This document shows, piece by piece, positions 17,244-26,566 of a stretch of DNA of 64,000 bases. The notes beneath the pieces were generated by a model, which was given only the letters and a program-made list of their open reading frames with translations, was not told the origin of the DNA and made no database searches. Made by a program: the position numbers and the translations under genes. This DNA comes from Caballeronia sp. SBC1 (GTDB lineage Bacteria > Pseudomonadota > Gammaproteobacteria > Burkholderiales > Burkholderiaceae), in contig NZ_CP049157.1 in the NCBI RefSeq assembly GCF_011493005.1, forward strand, positions 868,001 through 932,000, read 5' to 3'. Within the stretch, counting starts at the first letter, position 1, and each line of letters opens with the position of its first letter.

Positions 17244-17666
17244 ATGAAAAAGTCGGATTCGACCGAGGGCCAGCCGGCATCTGAGTTGATTGACAAAAGA
17301 ATCACCGACCTTGGCGACTGGCGCGGAGAGACTTTGAGCAGGATGCGCGAGCTCATTAAAGACGCAGACCCGGACGTCGTGGAGGAGTGGAAGTGGATGG
17401 GTACGCCGGTATGGTCGCACGACGGGATCATCTGCACCGGCGAGTCCTACAAGTCGGTAGTGAAATTGACCTTCGCCAAGGGGGCTTCGTTGAAGGATCC
17501 GTCCAAGCTCTTCAACTCGAGCCTCGACGGGAACACGAGGCGCGCGATTGATATCCATGAGGGCGAGGAGGTCAACCCGGCGGCGTTCAAGACGCTTATT
17601 GGTGCGGCTATCGCCCTCAATACATCCAGTGCAAAGGCAAAGGCGAAGCCAAAACGAGCGAAGTAA
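17244..17666 (+). CDS. DUF1801 protein
   Basis: 140 residues of the DUF1801/YdhG-like fold: LRELIKDA-type helix, EEWKWMGTPVWSHDGIICTG and a strand VVKLTFAKGASLKDP. A Lys/Ala-rich tail (SSAKAKAKPKRAK) ends the protein. AGGAGG five bases upstream fixes the start. It follows the ArsR-AHSA1 pair by 97 bp, a recurrent neighbourhood for DUF1801. Biochemical function unknown. Confidence 0.85.
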   Translation: MKKSDSTEGQPASELIDKRITDLGDWRGETLSRMRELIKDADPDVVEEWKWMGTPVWSHDGIICTGESYKSVVKLTFAKGASLKDPSKLFNSSLDGNTRRAIDIHEGEEVNPAAFKTLIGAAIALNTSSAKAKAKPKRAK

Positions 17667-17787
17667 GCTACGGGATTCGTTCCCTCTTTGGGCCGGGCAG
17701 GCTCTCCGCGTGAGCCTCGCCCGTCGGACCAAATGTACCAGAGCGGGCACCGAATCACCCACGTCGCGAGTGCGTAAACACCCTGCT

Positions 17788-18741
17788 CTATTCGCTATCC
17801 TTATCAATCTGTTTTCTTCGAAGCGATGGAGAGCGTTCGGTTAGCCGGGCAACATCGTCGTCATCCGGAACGCCAGCCCCGGCAAACTCCCGGCGATACG
17901 CCGCGGGAGTCGTTTCTTTCACCGTCTTGAACTGCCGGTTGAAGTTGGAAACATTCGCAAATCCGGACCGTGCCGCAATGACAGAAACAGGCAACGATGT
18001 GTCACTCAGCATTCTGCAAGCATGCCCGATCCTCACGCGTGTCATGTACTGGCCCACGCTTTCGCCCATGTGCTGAGCGAAGTAGCGCGCGAGTGAGCGC
18101 TCCGAAAGGCTCGCAGCCGCACACAGTTCCGATAGCCGCAAAGGTTCGGCGAAACGTGCTTCTATCAGCGAAAGCACCCGGTTGATGCGTTCGGGCTCAT
18201 GGCCGGAAGGCCCACCCTCTCGGTCGTTGAAAGCGCTGGGCGACGCGAGCGGTTCGCCCGCTGAGTCGGCGAGCATGCACAGGATATCCAGCGAGGCAGC
18301 AAGACGTTCGCGGGCCGCGCTCGACAGCAGTTCGCCCATACGCTCGCGCATCGCGCCTCCCGCCTCAGGTTCGAACGCCAGTCCGCAAGCCGCCCTGCGC
18401 AACAACTTGCGCAGCGGTTCGTATTCCGGGCAACAATCCGCGAGTCGCCGAGCCCACTCACCGTCGAACCAGATCACGATTGCTACCTGTGGCGAGGACG
18501 GCTCAATAGAGCGGTTCGACGCCCACGTGTGCGGAAGATCCGGCGGCACCAGCACGAGGTCGTCAGACCCGTAGGTGGCCACTGAATCGCCAATGTAGCG
18601 CTTCCCGTGACTGTTCATTGTCAGCGTCAGTTCGTATTCCGGGTGGTGATGCCACTCGAACGGAATGCGAGAAAGCCGCCGGTGGTAGATCCGGACGGAA
18701 CAGTTGCTGCCGAACTCGACATGTTCGTATGCTGGCTTCAT
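17788..18741 (-). CDS. AraC family transcriptional regulator with cupin sensor
   Basis: 317 residues. The N-terminal cupin ([15 protein letters not shown], then [14 protein letters not shown]) is the sensing domain. The AraC double helix-turn-helix lies at about residues 200-300 ([16 protein letters not shown], then [18 protein letters not shown]). The start is placed at [10 protein letters not shown], where the cupin begins; 24 further upstream codons are possible but hydrophobic and not typical. It is divergent from the DUF1479 oxygenase gene, 109 bp apart, and is its likely regulator. Confidence 0.9.
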   Translation of the reverse strand: MKPAYEHVEFGSNCSVRIYHRRLSRIPFEWHHHPEYELTLTMNSHGKRYIGDSVATYGSDDLVLVPPDLPHTWASNRSIEPSSPQVAIVIWFDGEWARRLADCCPEYEPLRKLLRRAACGLAFEPEAGGAMRERMGELLSSAARERLAASLDILCMLADSAGEPLASPSAFNDREGGPSGHEPERINRVLSLIEARFAEPLRLSELCAAASLSERSLARYFAQHMGESVGQYMTRVRIGHACRMLSDTSLPVSVIAARSGFANVSNFNRQFKTVKETTPAAYRREFAGAGVPDDDDVARLTERSPSLRRKQIDKDSE

Positions 18742-18850
18742 AGCTGCGCATTCATGGCTGAACAAGCAAAGTAGTTGTCTGGATAGTATCACCACGAAGA
18801 ACGCGTGCGGCATATGCTTCGGTCATGTCAATACCCATACGGAGACAGCC

Positions 18851-20098
18851 ATGACTGCACTGATAATTGACGATCTACCCGCCGCGATTCGCCAGGCCAA
18901 ACGAGAGTTGCGCGAACAATTGCCGAATTATCGGCAGGTTTTCGCCGACGTCGAACAAGCGATCATCGCCGAGGCAAAGCTCATTACCGAACAACGCAAT
19001 CGCGGCGAAGCCGTCATCCCCGAGATTCAGTTTTCCGATATTGCCGGACAGCGCGTGACCGCTGAACAGGTCAAGCTCATCAAGGCGCGAGGCGCATGCG
19101 TGATTCGCAATGTGTTCGACGCCGTGCAGGTTGAAAGCTGGGACCGTGACATTGCGAACTACGTCGAGCGCAATGATCTGGACACACGCCTGCAAAACCG
19201 CGCGGAAGACAAATACTTTGGCCAATTGGCGTCCAGCAAGCCACAGATCTACGGAATCTACTGGTCAAAGCCGCAGGTGCTTGCGCGCCAGGCGCCCTCT
19301 CTGACAACCGCACGAATCTTCCTGAACCGGCTGTGGCGCAGCGAGAGCGAAGGACGCGTGCACTTCGATCCTGATCACGTTCCTGTCTATGCCGACCGTC
19401 TGCGTCGCAGGCCGCCGGGGTCCGCGTCGCTCGGCCTCTCCGCTCATTGCGATGGGGGCTCGGTTGAACGCTGGATAGAAGGTAATTTCCGCAAGGTGTA
19501 CCGGCATGTCTTCGATGGAAACTGGCGTCAATATGATCCGTTCGACGCTGCGTTCAGACCGGACGTTCAAGAGATTGCATCCCCGGCGGTGTGCTCGATG
19601 TTCCGCACTTTCCAGGGCTGGACGGCGCTCACGCCGCAAGGCCCGGGCGACGGCACGCTGCAACTCGTGCCAATCGCAAACTCCATGGTGTATATCCTGT
19701 TGCGCGCGCTTCAGGACGACGTAGCCGACGACGACCTCTGCGGTGCCATGCCGGGGCGAGCGTTGTCGATCAAGCAGGAATATCACGCACCCTTGTTCGA
19801 CGCGCTCTCATCAATCCCGCAGATGCAAGCGGGCGACACCGTGTTCTGGCACAGCGATGTGATCCACGCGGTCGAGGACGCGCATCGGGGTCAGGGCTAT
19901 AGCAACGTGATGTACATCTCGTCGGCGCCGGCATGTGCCAAGAACGACGAATACCTGAAACGCCAGTTGCCGAGTTTTCTGGAGGGCAGAAGCCCGCCGG
20001 ACTTCCCGGCTGATCATTTCGAAGTCGACTTCACCGGACGAGCCACTGCCGACGACCTGACCGCGCTAGGCAAGTCGCAACTTGGCTTTGGTTTGTAG
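18851..20098 (+). CDS. DUF1479 (YbiU-like) putative 2-oxoglutarate/Fe(II) oxygenase
   Basis: 415 residues, full length for DUF1479. The fold is a double-stranded beta-helix; [12 protein letters not shown] contains a His-x-Asp pair consistent with iron ligands, and [15 protein letters not shown] supplies the distal His. Related proteins include E. coli YbiU. The substrate is unknown. The ATG has GGAG six bases upstream; the ORF extends 49 codons further into the regulator's promoter without support. The divergent AraC gene suggests it is induced by a specific compound. Confidence 0.88.
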   Translation: MTALIIDDLPAAIRQAKRELREQLPNYRQVFADVEQAIIAEAKLITEQRNRGEAVIPEIQFSDIAGQRVTAEQVKLIKARGACVIRNVFDAVQVESWDRDIANYVERNDLDTRLQNRAEDKYFGQLASSKPQIYGIYWSKPQVLARQAPSLTTARIFLNRLWRSESEGRVHFDPDHVPVYADRLRRRPPGSASLGLSAHCDGGSVERWIEGNFRKVYRHVFDGNWRQYDPFDAAFRPDVQEIASPAVCSMFRTFQGWTALTPQGPGDGTLQLVPIANSMVYILLRALQDDVADDDLCGAMPGRALSIKQEYHAPLFDALSSIPQMQAGDTVFWHSDVIHAVEDAHRGQGYSNVMYISSAPACAKNDEYLKRQLPSFLEGRSPPDFPADHFEVDFTGRATADDLTALGKSQLGFGL

Positions 20099-20127
20099 GC
20101 ACCGCTTACTGGGCCATATAGCGAACG

Positions 20128-20514
20128 TCAAACCAGTAGCGAAATGATTCCTCCAACTGTGAGCCCCGCAGCGATCCATCTCCCAGCCGTGTAGAACTCG
20201 TTGCGATTCTGTTGCGGCTGGTCGGGACGTTCGAGTCCGAGCGTCCCGTACGCAAGCGATTTGACCGCCGATACGTTCGATGCTGAACCCTCGTCACTGC
20301 TTGCATCCTGACTAGCCATTGCAGTCCCTTCGGGCGAAATCGTGACGGCCGAATCCTGTGTCGTGGCATCTGCCGGTCGGGCCGTTTGCGACGTTTGCGA
20401 CGTTTGCGCCGGGTCGACGTCGTCGTCCAATATGGACCGTTGGTCAATCGCGGCACTCGAAGTCGATATCGTCGGCTGCGAAGTTAGCGACGACGCGGCA
20501 TTGCCTATCTGCAT
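20128..20514 (-). CDS. Hypothetical Ser/Thr/Gln-rich protein with C-terminal membrane anchor
   Basis: 128 residues, not recognised. The N-terminal 75 residues are low-complexity and polar (TSQTSQT repeat, many S, T, D), probably disordered. A conserved-looking block AVKSLAYGTLGLERP and a C-terminal hydrophobic segment AAGLTVGGIISLLV follow, which could be a tail anchor. GAGGG seven bases before the ATG supports translation. It is convergent with the DUF1479 gene. No function proposed. Confidence 0.6.
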   Translation of the reverse strand: MQIGNAASSLTSQPTISTSSAAIDQRSILDDDVDPAQTSQTSQTARPADATTQDSAVTISPEGTAMASQDASSDEGSASNVSAVKSLAYGTLGLERPDQPQQNRNEFYTAGRWIAAGLTVGGIISLLV

Positions 20515-20632
20515 AGCAAATCCCTCATCCTCTTTGTCGGCCTCTTCAGCTTATCGACTCTAGCGGTCCGACCTTTAGGGTTAGTAAGGATGGGTAAGAC
20601 ACGGGCAATGCGTCGTAAGAATCCAAGGTCAC

Positions 20633-21508
20633 TCAAGCCAATGCCTGCAGCAGCTTCTGACGCACTACTGCCGTAATCTCGAGCTGCCGGTCATTTTCAA
20701 GTATGCCGATTACCCGCTTGAGCGGACCGTATGGAAGTTGTAGTGCAATCAGCGAATGATCACGCGCCCATGCCACATGCTTAAGCAAGGGCAAGATGGA
20801 AATTCCCACGTTTTGCCGGACCAGGTCGATGATTGCGGCCACTGAATTGACCTCGAGAATCTCCTTGGGTTTTATCCGCATGCGCCGCAAGGTCTGCTCG
20901 ACTTTTGCTCCCGTGGGCGAGCTCCGGTCGAAGCGAATGAACGGATGACTCTTCAGCAAGGTTGCGACGTCTGCCTGTGCCGTCGCAACCCGCGTGCTTG
21001 CAATCAGCATCAGCGGCTCTTCATAAAGCGGCGTCCATTGAAGATTCACAGGCATCTCGTACGGTATCTGCACGGTAAGCGCGGCGTCTATCTCGGACGC
21101 CTTGACCTGCTCCGCGAGCTCTCCGGTATGACCGAGCACGAGCCGGACATCGAGTGCCGGATACTGCGCTTTCAGACTGACCAGGTTCTCCGACAGAAAG
21201 CCCATGGCCGAAACAATCGCGCCCACGGTAATGCTGCCGGCGATCTCGCGCCCCGTGTCCGCGTCAGCCAGCATTGCCTCATACGCCGCGATCAGTTTGC
21301 GCGCCTGGGGGATCAGCACGCGGGCGGCGGGGGTCAGCGTGATGACCCGCCCTGACCGGTAGAACAGTGGCCTTCGGAACTCTTCCTCTAGCGCACGCAT
21401 CTGCTGTCCGACCGCTGCCTGGGTCAATGCAACGCGACCCGCGGCGGCAGCGAAGGAGCCGTATTTTTCGACGGCCAGGAAGGTGCGCAAAAACCGGATG
21501 GTGCTCAT
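20633..21508 (-). CDS. LysR family transcriptional regulator
   Basis: 291 residues, with helix-turn-helix STIRFLRTFLAVEKYGS, then AAGRVALTQAAVGQQMRALE, and an effector domain opening ITVGAIVSAMG. It is divergent from an alpha/beta hydrolase gene followed by an MHS transporter, so it probably induces uptake and hydrolysis of one substrate. An ACTAAA/TTTAGT palindrome lies 26 bp upstream of its start. Confidence 0.9.
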   Translation of the reverse strand: MSTIRFLRTFLAVEKYGSFAAAAGRVALTQAAVGQQMRALEEEFRRPLFYRSGRVITLTPAARVLIPQARKLIAAYEAMLADADTGREIAGSITVGAIVSAMGFLSENLVSLKAQYPALDVRLVLGHTGELAEQVKASEIDAALTVQIPYEMPVNLQWTPLYEEPLMLIASTRVATAQADVATLLKSHPFIRFDRSSPTGAKVEQTLRRMRIKPKEILEVNSVAAIIDLVRQNVGISILPLLKHVAWARDHSLIALQLPYGPLKRVIGILENDRQLEITAVVRQKLLQALA

Positions 21509-21533
21509 GGCAATGGCATTCCAACGTGACGAG

Positions 21534-21547
21534 ACTAAAGATTTAGT
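21534..21547. promoter_or_regulatory. AT-rich palindrome in the LysR/hydrolase intergenic region
   Basis: ACTAAA-GA-TTTAGT, perfect 6-bp arms, followed by a second TTTAG. Position between divergent genes suits a LysR site, but the length is close to chance. Confidence 0.35.
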
Positions 21548-21636
21548 TTAGTTTGTGTAAATATAAATCAGATAGTTTTTTAATATGACCGCCTGCACAA
21601 TTGTACGGTGAACCATTCCACTACAAGGCTGCAGAC

Positions 21637-22503
21637 ATGTCTCAGGCAACCCCCGCCTCGTCCATGGACAAACCCGCCGATCGCGGACAAGCGTATTACG
21701 AACTTGGTTCGACAACCGTGTTTGCGTCGCGCAACGACCCGCGTTTCGCTTACACGTTGTACGTGCCTGAAACAATTCTCGAGTCGGGCAATAACGTCGA
21801 ACTCGTCGTGGCCATGCACGGAACCGGGCGTCAATTCGCCCACTACCGCGATGCGTTTGCGGAATTTGGCCGCTGGAACAACTGCATCGTTTTATGCCCG
21901 CTATTTCCGGTCGGCGTGCGCGGCGACGGCAATCGGGACGGTTTCAAACATCTGATTGAAGGCGACATTCGCTATGACCGCGTGCTGCTCGACATGGTGG
22001 ACGAGATCAGCGAGCGTTATGGCAAGCGTTTCGACCGGTTCGCGTTGTTCGGCTTCTCAGGCGGTGGGCAGTTTGCAAACCGTTTTGCGTACCTGCATCC
22101 GGAAAAATTATGGGCCGTGTCAATCGGTGCGCCGGGCTCGGTGACCCTGCTCGATATCAACCGCGACTGGTGGGTCGGCTTGCGTGGTTTCGAGCAGCAG
22201 TTCGGCAAGGCATTCGACCTCGACGCGTTGCGCCGCGTGCCCGTTCATATGGTGGTCGGCAAGGCGGATCTGGAAACGTGGGAAATCACGCATCGGCAAG
22301 GTGGCCGTCATAACATGCCGGGAGCGAACGACGCCGGCGCCACTCGTCCAGAGCGTATCAGGACGCTCAAGGCTTCATTCGAAGCGGCAGGGGTCAGTGT
22401 TGAACTGGATGAACTGGATAACGTGCCACATAACGGCATGATGGCCGTGAGCGCGGTTCAGGACTTCCTTGCAAGCGTGCTGCGCGCGCGCCGGTCCAGC
22501 TAG
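21637..22503 (+). CDS. Alpha/beta hydrolase (esterase/PHB-depolymerase-like)
   Basis: 288 residues. AMHGTGRQF is the oxyanion-hole strand, GFSGGGQFANRF holds the nucleophilic Ser in GxSxG, KADLETWEI is near the acid, and DNVPHNG supplies the catalytic His. No signal peptide, so it is cytoplasmic. Related proteins are annotated as poly(3-hydroxybutyrate) depolymerase-like or feruloyl-type esterases. The MHS transporter 145 bp downstream probably brings in the ester or its acid. Confidence 0.82.
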   Translation: MSQATPASSMDKPADRGQAYYELGSTTVFASRNDPRFAYTLYVPETILESGNNVELVVAMHGTGRQFAHYRDAFAEFGRWNNCIVLCPLFPVGVRGDGNRDGFKHLIEGDIRYDRVLLDMVDEISERYGKRFDRFALFGFSGGGQFANRFAYLHPEKLWAVSIGAPGSVTLLDINRDWWVGLRGFEQQFGKAFDLDALRRVPVHMVVGKADLETWEITHRQGGRHNMPGANDAGATRPERIRTLKASFEAAGVSVELDELDNVPHNGMMAVSAVQDFLASVLRARRSS

Positions 22504-22648
22504 TTCAACAACATCAAACGATACCAAAAAATAAGCTCGCTAATCCGCGAGGCTCTCTCGCCCCGGGGCGCATTCGCGTCCCGGGCCGGCGGTGCATATC
22601 GCGCTATTTGCCTGCTCTTTAGCGGCAGCGCGCAGGAGGAGATGACCT

Positions 22649-24043
22649 ATGAATCCAGCAGGACACGAAGGCGCATCAACGCCCGCTGCACCTGACCTAA
22701 GGCAAGTCCGCCGCGCACTGGTCGCATCGGTGATCGGGAGCGGCTTCGAGTGGTTCGACTTCACGGCGTACGTGTACTTCTCGAAGATCATCGCAGAGGT
22801 GTTTTTCTCCGTGGGAAGCAGCGTAGTGTCGATGTCGCTTGCGCTTGCGACATTCGCCCTTGGCTTTCTCGTCAGACCGCTTGGCGGGGTTCTGCTCGGC
22901 ATTTATGCGGATCGCGTGGGACGTACGCGGGCACTTTCGTTGGTGATGCTAATGATGTGTGCGGGCACGCTGATACTGGGGCTGGCGCCGGGTTATGCGA
23001 CCTTGGGCGTTGCGGCTCCTCTGCTCGTATTGCTGGCACGGCTGATCCAGGGGCTGGCGATCGGCGGCCAGTTCAGTCTCTCGTCGGTGGTTGTGGTGGA
23101 AAGCGCGCCGCCGGGCAAGAAAATGTTCTACGGCAGTTTTAATATGTCGTCGCAGGCGCTCGCCATCCTGCTGGCTTCCGGATGCAGCTATCTGCTCATC
23201 AATAATCTCTCTTCGAATTCGCTCCTGAGTTGGGGCTGGCGCGTACCGTTCCTGATTGGCGCGCTCATCGGACCGTTGGGCTTTTACATCCGCCATAACA
23301 TTGCCGAGTCGCCGGAGTTCGAGGCGCTGCGCAAACAAGTGCGCTCAGGTGCCGCGCGTGCTTTTCGGCTGAGCGACTTCGTACGTGAACAGGGCGATGC
23401 CGCTTTATGTGCGATGGGCGTGATGATCATTGGGACGGCGTCGAACTATTTGTGGAACGCGTATCTGCCCGTGTATGTGGAACGCCAACTGCATCTCCCG
23501 CTTAAGTCGGCGTTGCTTGGAACGTTCATTGGCGGGATCATCAACTTCCTGCTGTTTCCGGTCTCGGGCAAACTCGCCGATAAATTCGGTGCCTACCGGC
23601 TTTTCTATCCCCTGGTGATCAGTTGGTTGCTGTGCACGTTCCCGTTGTTCTGGTTCATTGTCTCCGCGCCGTCGCTCTCGCGTCTTCTCATCGCGCAAAT
23701 TATTGCTTCGATCTTCCAGGTTGCCATCGCAGGTCCGCACCCCGGCATGCTGGCGGGAATCTTCCCGGCGAAGGCGCGATCGACTGGCGTGGCGCTGTCG
23801 TATAACCTCGCGGTCACCTTGTTCGGCGGCCTTGCACCACTGACCGTCTCAACGCTGACTCAAGTCACAGGCAGCCACTACGTTCCCGCGTTTTATGTCG
23901 TCTTTGCGGCGCTGGTTTCGCTTGCGCTCGTGGCGTTCACGCGTACCGGACAAATGGCGTTGGCTAGCGACCGTGCCAGCCGGAAGCCATTTTCTGCGGC
24001 GCAGCACGGACCCACGGCGGACCTTCAGTCTTCCGATAGCTGA
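22649..24043 (+). CDS. MFS transporter, metabolite:H+ symporter (MHS) family
   Basis: 464 residues with twelve predicted membrane spans. Hallmarks are GSGFEWFDFTAYVYF in TM1, RPLGGVLLGIYADRVGRTRAL (motif A) and LIQGLAIGGQFS in TM4. The family imports organic acids, osmolytes or aromatic acids with protons. AGGAGG precedes the ATG. It follows the hydrolase gene and is probably under the same LysR. Confidence 0.9.
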   Translation: MNPAGHEGASTPAAPDLRQVRRALVASVIGSGFEWFDFTAYVYFSKIIAEVFFSVGSSVVSMSLALATFALGFLVRPLGGVLLGIYADRVGRTRALSLVMLMMCAGTLILGLAPGYATLGVAAPLLVLLARLIQGLAIGGQFSLSSVVVVESAPPGKKMFYGSFNMSSQALAILLASGCSYLLINNLSSNSLLSWGWRVPFLIGALIGPLGFYIRHNIAESPEFEALRKQVRSGAARAFRLSDFVREQGDAALCAMGVMIIGTASNYLWNAYLPVYVERQLHLPLKSALLGTFIGGIINFLLFPVSGKLADKFGAYRLFYPLVISWLLCTFPLFWFIVSAPSLSRLLIAQIIASIFQVAIAGPHPGMLAGIFPAKARSTGVALSYNLAVTLFGGLAPLTVSTLTQVTGSHYVPAFYVVFAALVSLALVAFTRTGQMALASDRASRKPFSAAQHGPTADLQSSDS

Positions 24044-24087
24044 CCTTCAAGCCCCCCCAGCGCACGCCCGGCGCCAATTCGCTACAC

Positions 24088-24114
24088 TTGAGCGCATTGA
24101 GCGCATTGAGCGTA
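24088..24114 (+). repeat. Three tandem 9-bp repeats before the DUF72 gene
   Basis: TTGAGCGCA, TTGAGCGCA, TTGAGCGTA in direct succession, ending 18 bp before the DUF72 start. Too few and short for a CRISPR; a slippage-prone element in the 5' leader. Confidence 0.5.
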
Positions 24115-24132
24115 CTGGGAGGGATCTCATTC

Positions 24133-25002
24133 ATGGCAACCCGGAAGACGGCAGCTAAGGAGACGGCGGCTAAGAAGACTGTGGCTAAGGCGGGGAAGGC
24201 TGGGCAGATCAGGATCGGTATCGGCGGCTGGACCTTCGAACCGTGGCGCGGCACGTTCTATCCGGAAGGGCTCGTGCAAAAGCGTGAACTCGAATATGCA
24301 AGCCGGAAGCTGACCACGATCGAGATCAACGGCACGTTCTACGGCTCCCAAAAGCCCTCCACGTTCGCGAAGTGGCACGACGAAACCCCGGATGATTTTG
24401 TCTTCTCGCTAAAGGCCCCGCGTTTCGCAACGAACAGACGAGTGCTCGCGGAGGCTGGCGAATCCGTCGATCGTTTCCTTGCGAGCGGCGTGCTCGAATT
24501 GAAGAACAAGCTCGGTCCGATCAATTGGCAATTCGCCCCGACCAAGCAATTCGATGCGGACGACTTCGAAGCCTTCCTGAACCTGTTGCCCCATAAAGTC
24601 GATGGACATGAAATCCGGCATGCGCTCGAAGTGCGGCATGAGAGCTTCCGCGACGAAGCCTTCGTCGCCCTCGCGCGCAAACATGGTGTTGCCATCGTCA
24701 TGGCGGGGGATTCAAAATATCCGCAGATCGCGGACGTAACGGCGAAGTTCGTCTATGCGCGCATCATGGGGACGACCGAGCAGTTTGCGCAGGGCTATGA
24801 CGACAAAACGCTGGATCTATGGACTAAGCGTGCTCATGACTGGGCATCTGGCGGCACACCGAAGGGACTTGAAACGCTCGGCAAACCAGCCGCGGCGACT
24901 ACGCCCCGAGACGTCTATTTATATGTGATCAGCGGCTTTAAGGCGCACAACCCGGCTGCGGGCATTGCCATGATCGAGAGACTAAGCGGCAGCAGCGCTT
25001 AG
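24133..25002 (+). CDS. DUF72 (YecE-like) TIM-barrel protein with Lys/Ala-rich N-terminal tail
   Basis: 289 residues. The DUF72 core starts at IRIGIGGWTFEPWRGTFYP and continues through FYGSQKPSTFAKWHDETP, FSLKAPRF, WQFAPTKQF and HALEVRHESF, the conserved barrel motifs. The first 30 residues are a repetitive KTAAKETAAKKTVAK tail like bacterial histone-H1 proteins, unusual for this family, suggesting nucleic-acid binding. Family function is unresolved. The ATG lies 10 bases after GGGAGGG; an earlier in-frame TTG overlaps the tandem repeats. Confidence 0.87.
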   Translation: MATRKTAAKETAAKKTVAKAGKAGQIRIGIGGWTFEPWRGTFYPEGLVQKRELEYASRKLTTIEINGTFYGSQKPSTFAKWHDETPDDFVFSLKAPRFATNRRVLAEAGESVDRFLASGVLELKNKLGPINWQFAPTKQFDADDFEAFLNLLPHKVDGHEIRHALEVRHESFRDEAFVALARKHGVAIVMAGDSKYPQIADVTAKFVYARIMGTTEQFAQGYDDKTLDLWTKRAHDWASGGTPKGLETLGKPAAATTPRDVYLYVISGFKAHNPAAGIAMIERLSGSSA

Positions 25003-25016
25003 TGGATCACCAGGAC

Positions 25017-25898
25017 CTACTTCGAATCGGTCTTTGCGCCGAGCGTTGTGAGTGCATCCAGCAACCAGTTCCCCGCGAGTCCTAGCGAAGCGCCCTTTAA
25101 ACATAAGGCGTCGACCGCGACCAAGCGGGGCCACCCGCGCGCCGATAACTCCTTCAACGTTTTTGCGCCGAAACGATCGGCAACCCACCGTGGCAACTCG
25201 GTCCACCCGAAGCCCAACTCTGCCATTTCCAGCAGGAGCAAATAACTATCGGCAGACCAGACTCGCACGCTTCTCTGATGCTCGCCCGGCTTCACGCCCG
25301 TGGTAATTCGCAATTCACGGTGCTTGGCGAGCTTTTCCATTGTCAGATCCGGAACACCGCTTAAAGGATGTCCAGTCGCCACGAACAATGCCAGCTCCGA
25401 CGATTCCGCCAGCCTGATTGAGCGGATATCGGGAGGATAGCCGGGCTGTGCCGCGACTACGCCTAGCTCTGCGCGGCGCTCCTGCACCAGCGAAACCACG
25501 TCTTCGTCCTCCTTGACCAGGCACTCAAGTTCGACCGTGGGGAACCGCTTTTCGAATGCCACGAGCAGCTTCTCATAATGAGGAGGCTGGTACGTGTTGG
25601 AGATGGCCAAACTCAAGCTAGGCTCCAACCCCGCACTTAGGCGTGCGGCCGCTTGAATCAGGCGGTCGTGCGCCTCAAGGGTCTCGCGGGCATTGGCAAG
25701 CAGCGCTTCGCCATGCGCGGTAAGACGTGGCTTTCGGGTGGTTCGATCAAAGAGCGCGACGGCGAGGTCAATTTCCATGTCCGCGATGATCGTGCTGACA
25801 GTCGATTGACTGCGCCCCAGTTTTCTCGCGGCTGCCGAGAAAGAGCCCGCGGCGGCGGCCTCCGAAAACACAATCAATGCGTCGATAGAAGCGACCAT
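25017..25898 (-). CDS. LysR family regulator, probable AceR-like controller of the PACE efflux gene
   Basis: 293 residues: IDALIVFSEAAAAGSFSAAA, then KLGRSQSTVSTIIADME as helix-turn-helix, followed by the co-inducer domain. In Acinetobacter, AceR (LysR) lies divergent from aceI and activates it; the same gene order is seen here, with a canonical LysR box (ATC-N9-GAT) 3 bp from this start. That makes autoregulation and activation of the efflux gene likely. Confidence 0.9.
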   Translation of the reverse strand: MVASIDALIVFSEAAAAGSFSAAARKLGRSQSTVSTIIADMEIDLAVALFDRTTRKPRLTAHGEALLANARETLEAHDRLIQAAARLSAGLEPSLSLAISNTYQPPHYEKLLVAFEKRFPTVELECLVKEDEDVVSLVQERRAELGVVAAQPGYPPDIRSIRLAESSELALFVATGHPLSGVPDLTMEKLAKHRELRITTGVKPGEHQRSVRVWSADSYLLLLEMAELGFGWTELPRWVADRFGAKTLKELSARGWPRLVAVDALCLKGASLGLAGNWLLDALTTLGAKTDSK

Positions 25899-25901
25899 GA
25901 T

Positions 25902-25920
25902 CTATCTGAATTCCCGATAG
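25902..25920. promoter_or_regulatory. LysR-type box (T-N11-A) in the LysR/PACE intergenic region
   Basis: CTATC-TGAATTCCC-GATAG, a perfect 5-bp-arm palindrome containing ATC-N9-GAT, the classic LysR consensus. Its centre is 77 bp upstream of the PACE start codon, right for activation. Confidence 0.65.
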
Positions 25921-25987
25921 TAAGCAACTTGGGATATTAAGGGCGACCCCTGAAAATGGCAACCGTCCATTCAAAAGTGAGGTCGAC

Positions 25988-26506
25988 ATGGCCACGCAAC
26001 GCAGCCTATATGAACGCATATTCCAGGTACTTCTCTTCGAAGGACTTGCCATCGGTATTTTTTCTCCCGTCCTGTCATGGATCGTCGACAAACCTCTGGG
26101 TGACGCCATGGCCCTCACCGTTGCAATTTCGATCATCGCCATGGTGTGGGGGTTTGCGTTCAACTCTTTCTTCGGTATCCTTATTTCCCATGCGTCAAGC
26201 AAGGTCCAGAAGTGGAAGCGAGTTATTCATGCCCTCGGTTTCGAGACGGGCCTGGTCCTGATAGCGGTCCCCTTGTCCGCATGGTGGCTGCAAATGACGT
26301 TTGTTCAGGCACTGCTAATGGATCTCGGACTATTGCTCGTTTTCCTTCCGTACACGTTCTGTTTTTATTGGGCGTATGACATGCTAAGGCAGCGTTTGGT
26401 TCGAGCACCCCTTAGGCCAAGTACTTTACGCCCGCATAAGACTTTGATCGCTGAGCGCCCGTCGCAATACGCTCCGGCTAGATCGGCGAAAACAACCGGC
26501 CCGTGA
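25988..26506 (+). CDS. PACE family (AceI-like) multidrug/biocide efflux transporter
   Basis: 172 residues, four predicted membrane helices in two tandem bacterial transmembrane-pair domains. YERIFQVLLFEGLAIG carries Glu18, matching the essential Glu15 of AceI; the second repeat has VIHALGFETGLVL with its own Glu. The family pumps chlorhexidine, other biocides and diamines out using protons. A basic C-terminal tail of about 30 residues extends beyond the usual ~145-150 residues. Divergent from the LysR gene. Confidence 0.9.
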   Translation: MATQRSLYERIFQVLLFEGLAIGIFSPVLSWIVDKPLGDAMALTVAISIIAMVWGFAFNSFFGILISHASSKVQKWKRVIHALGFETGLVLIAVPLSAWWLQMTFVQALLMDLGLLLVFLPYTFCFYWAYDMLRQRLVRAPLRPSTLRPHKTLIAERPSQYAPARSAKTTGP

Positions 26507-26566
26507 CAGTGAAAGATTCAAGTTAGTGTTTCAACGACTCTCCCGTCCCTCGGAAATGAACTGAAC

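Noticed and set aside
24088..24114. CRISPR-like tandem repeats
   Set aside because: Three directly adjacent 9-bp units with no spacers and no cas genes.
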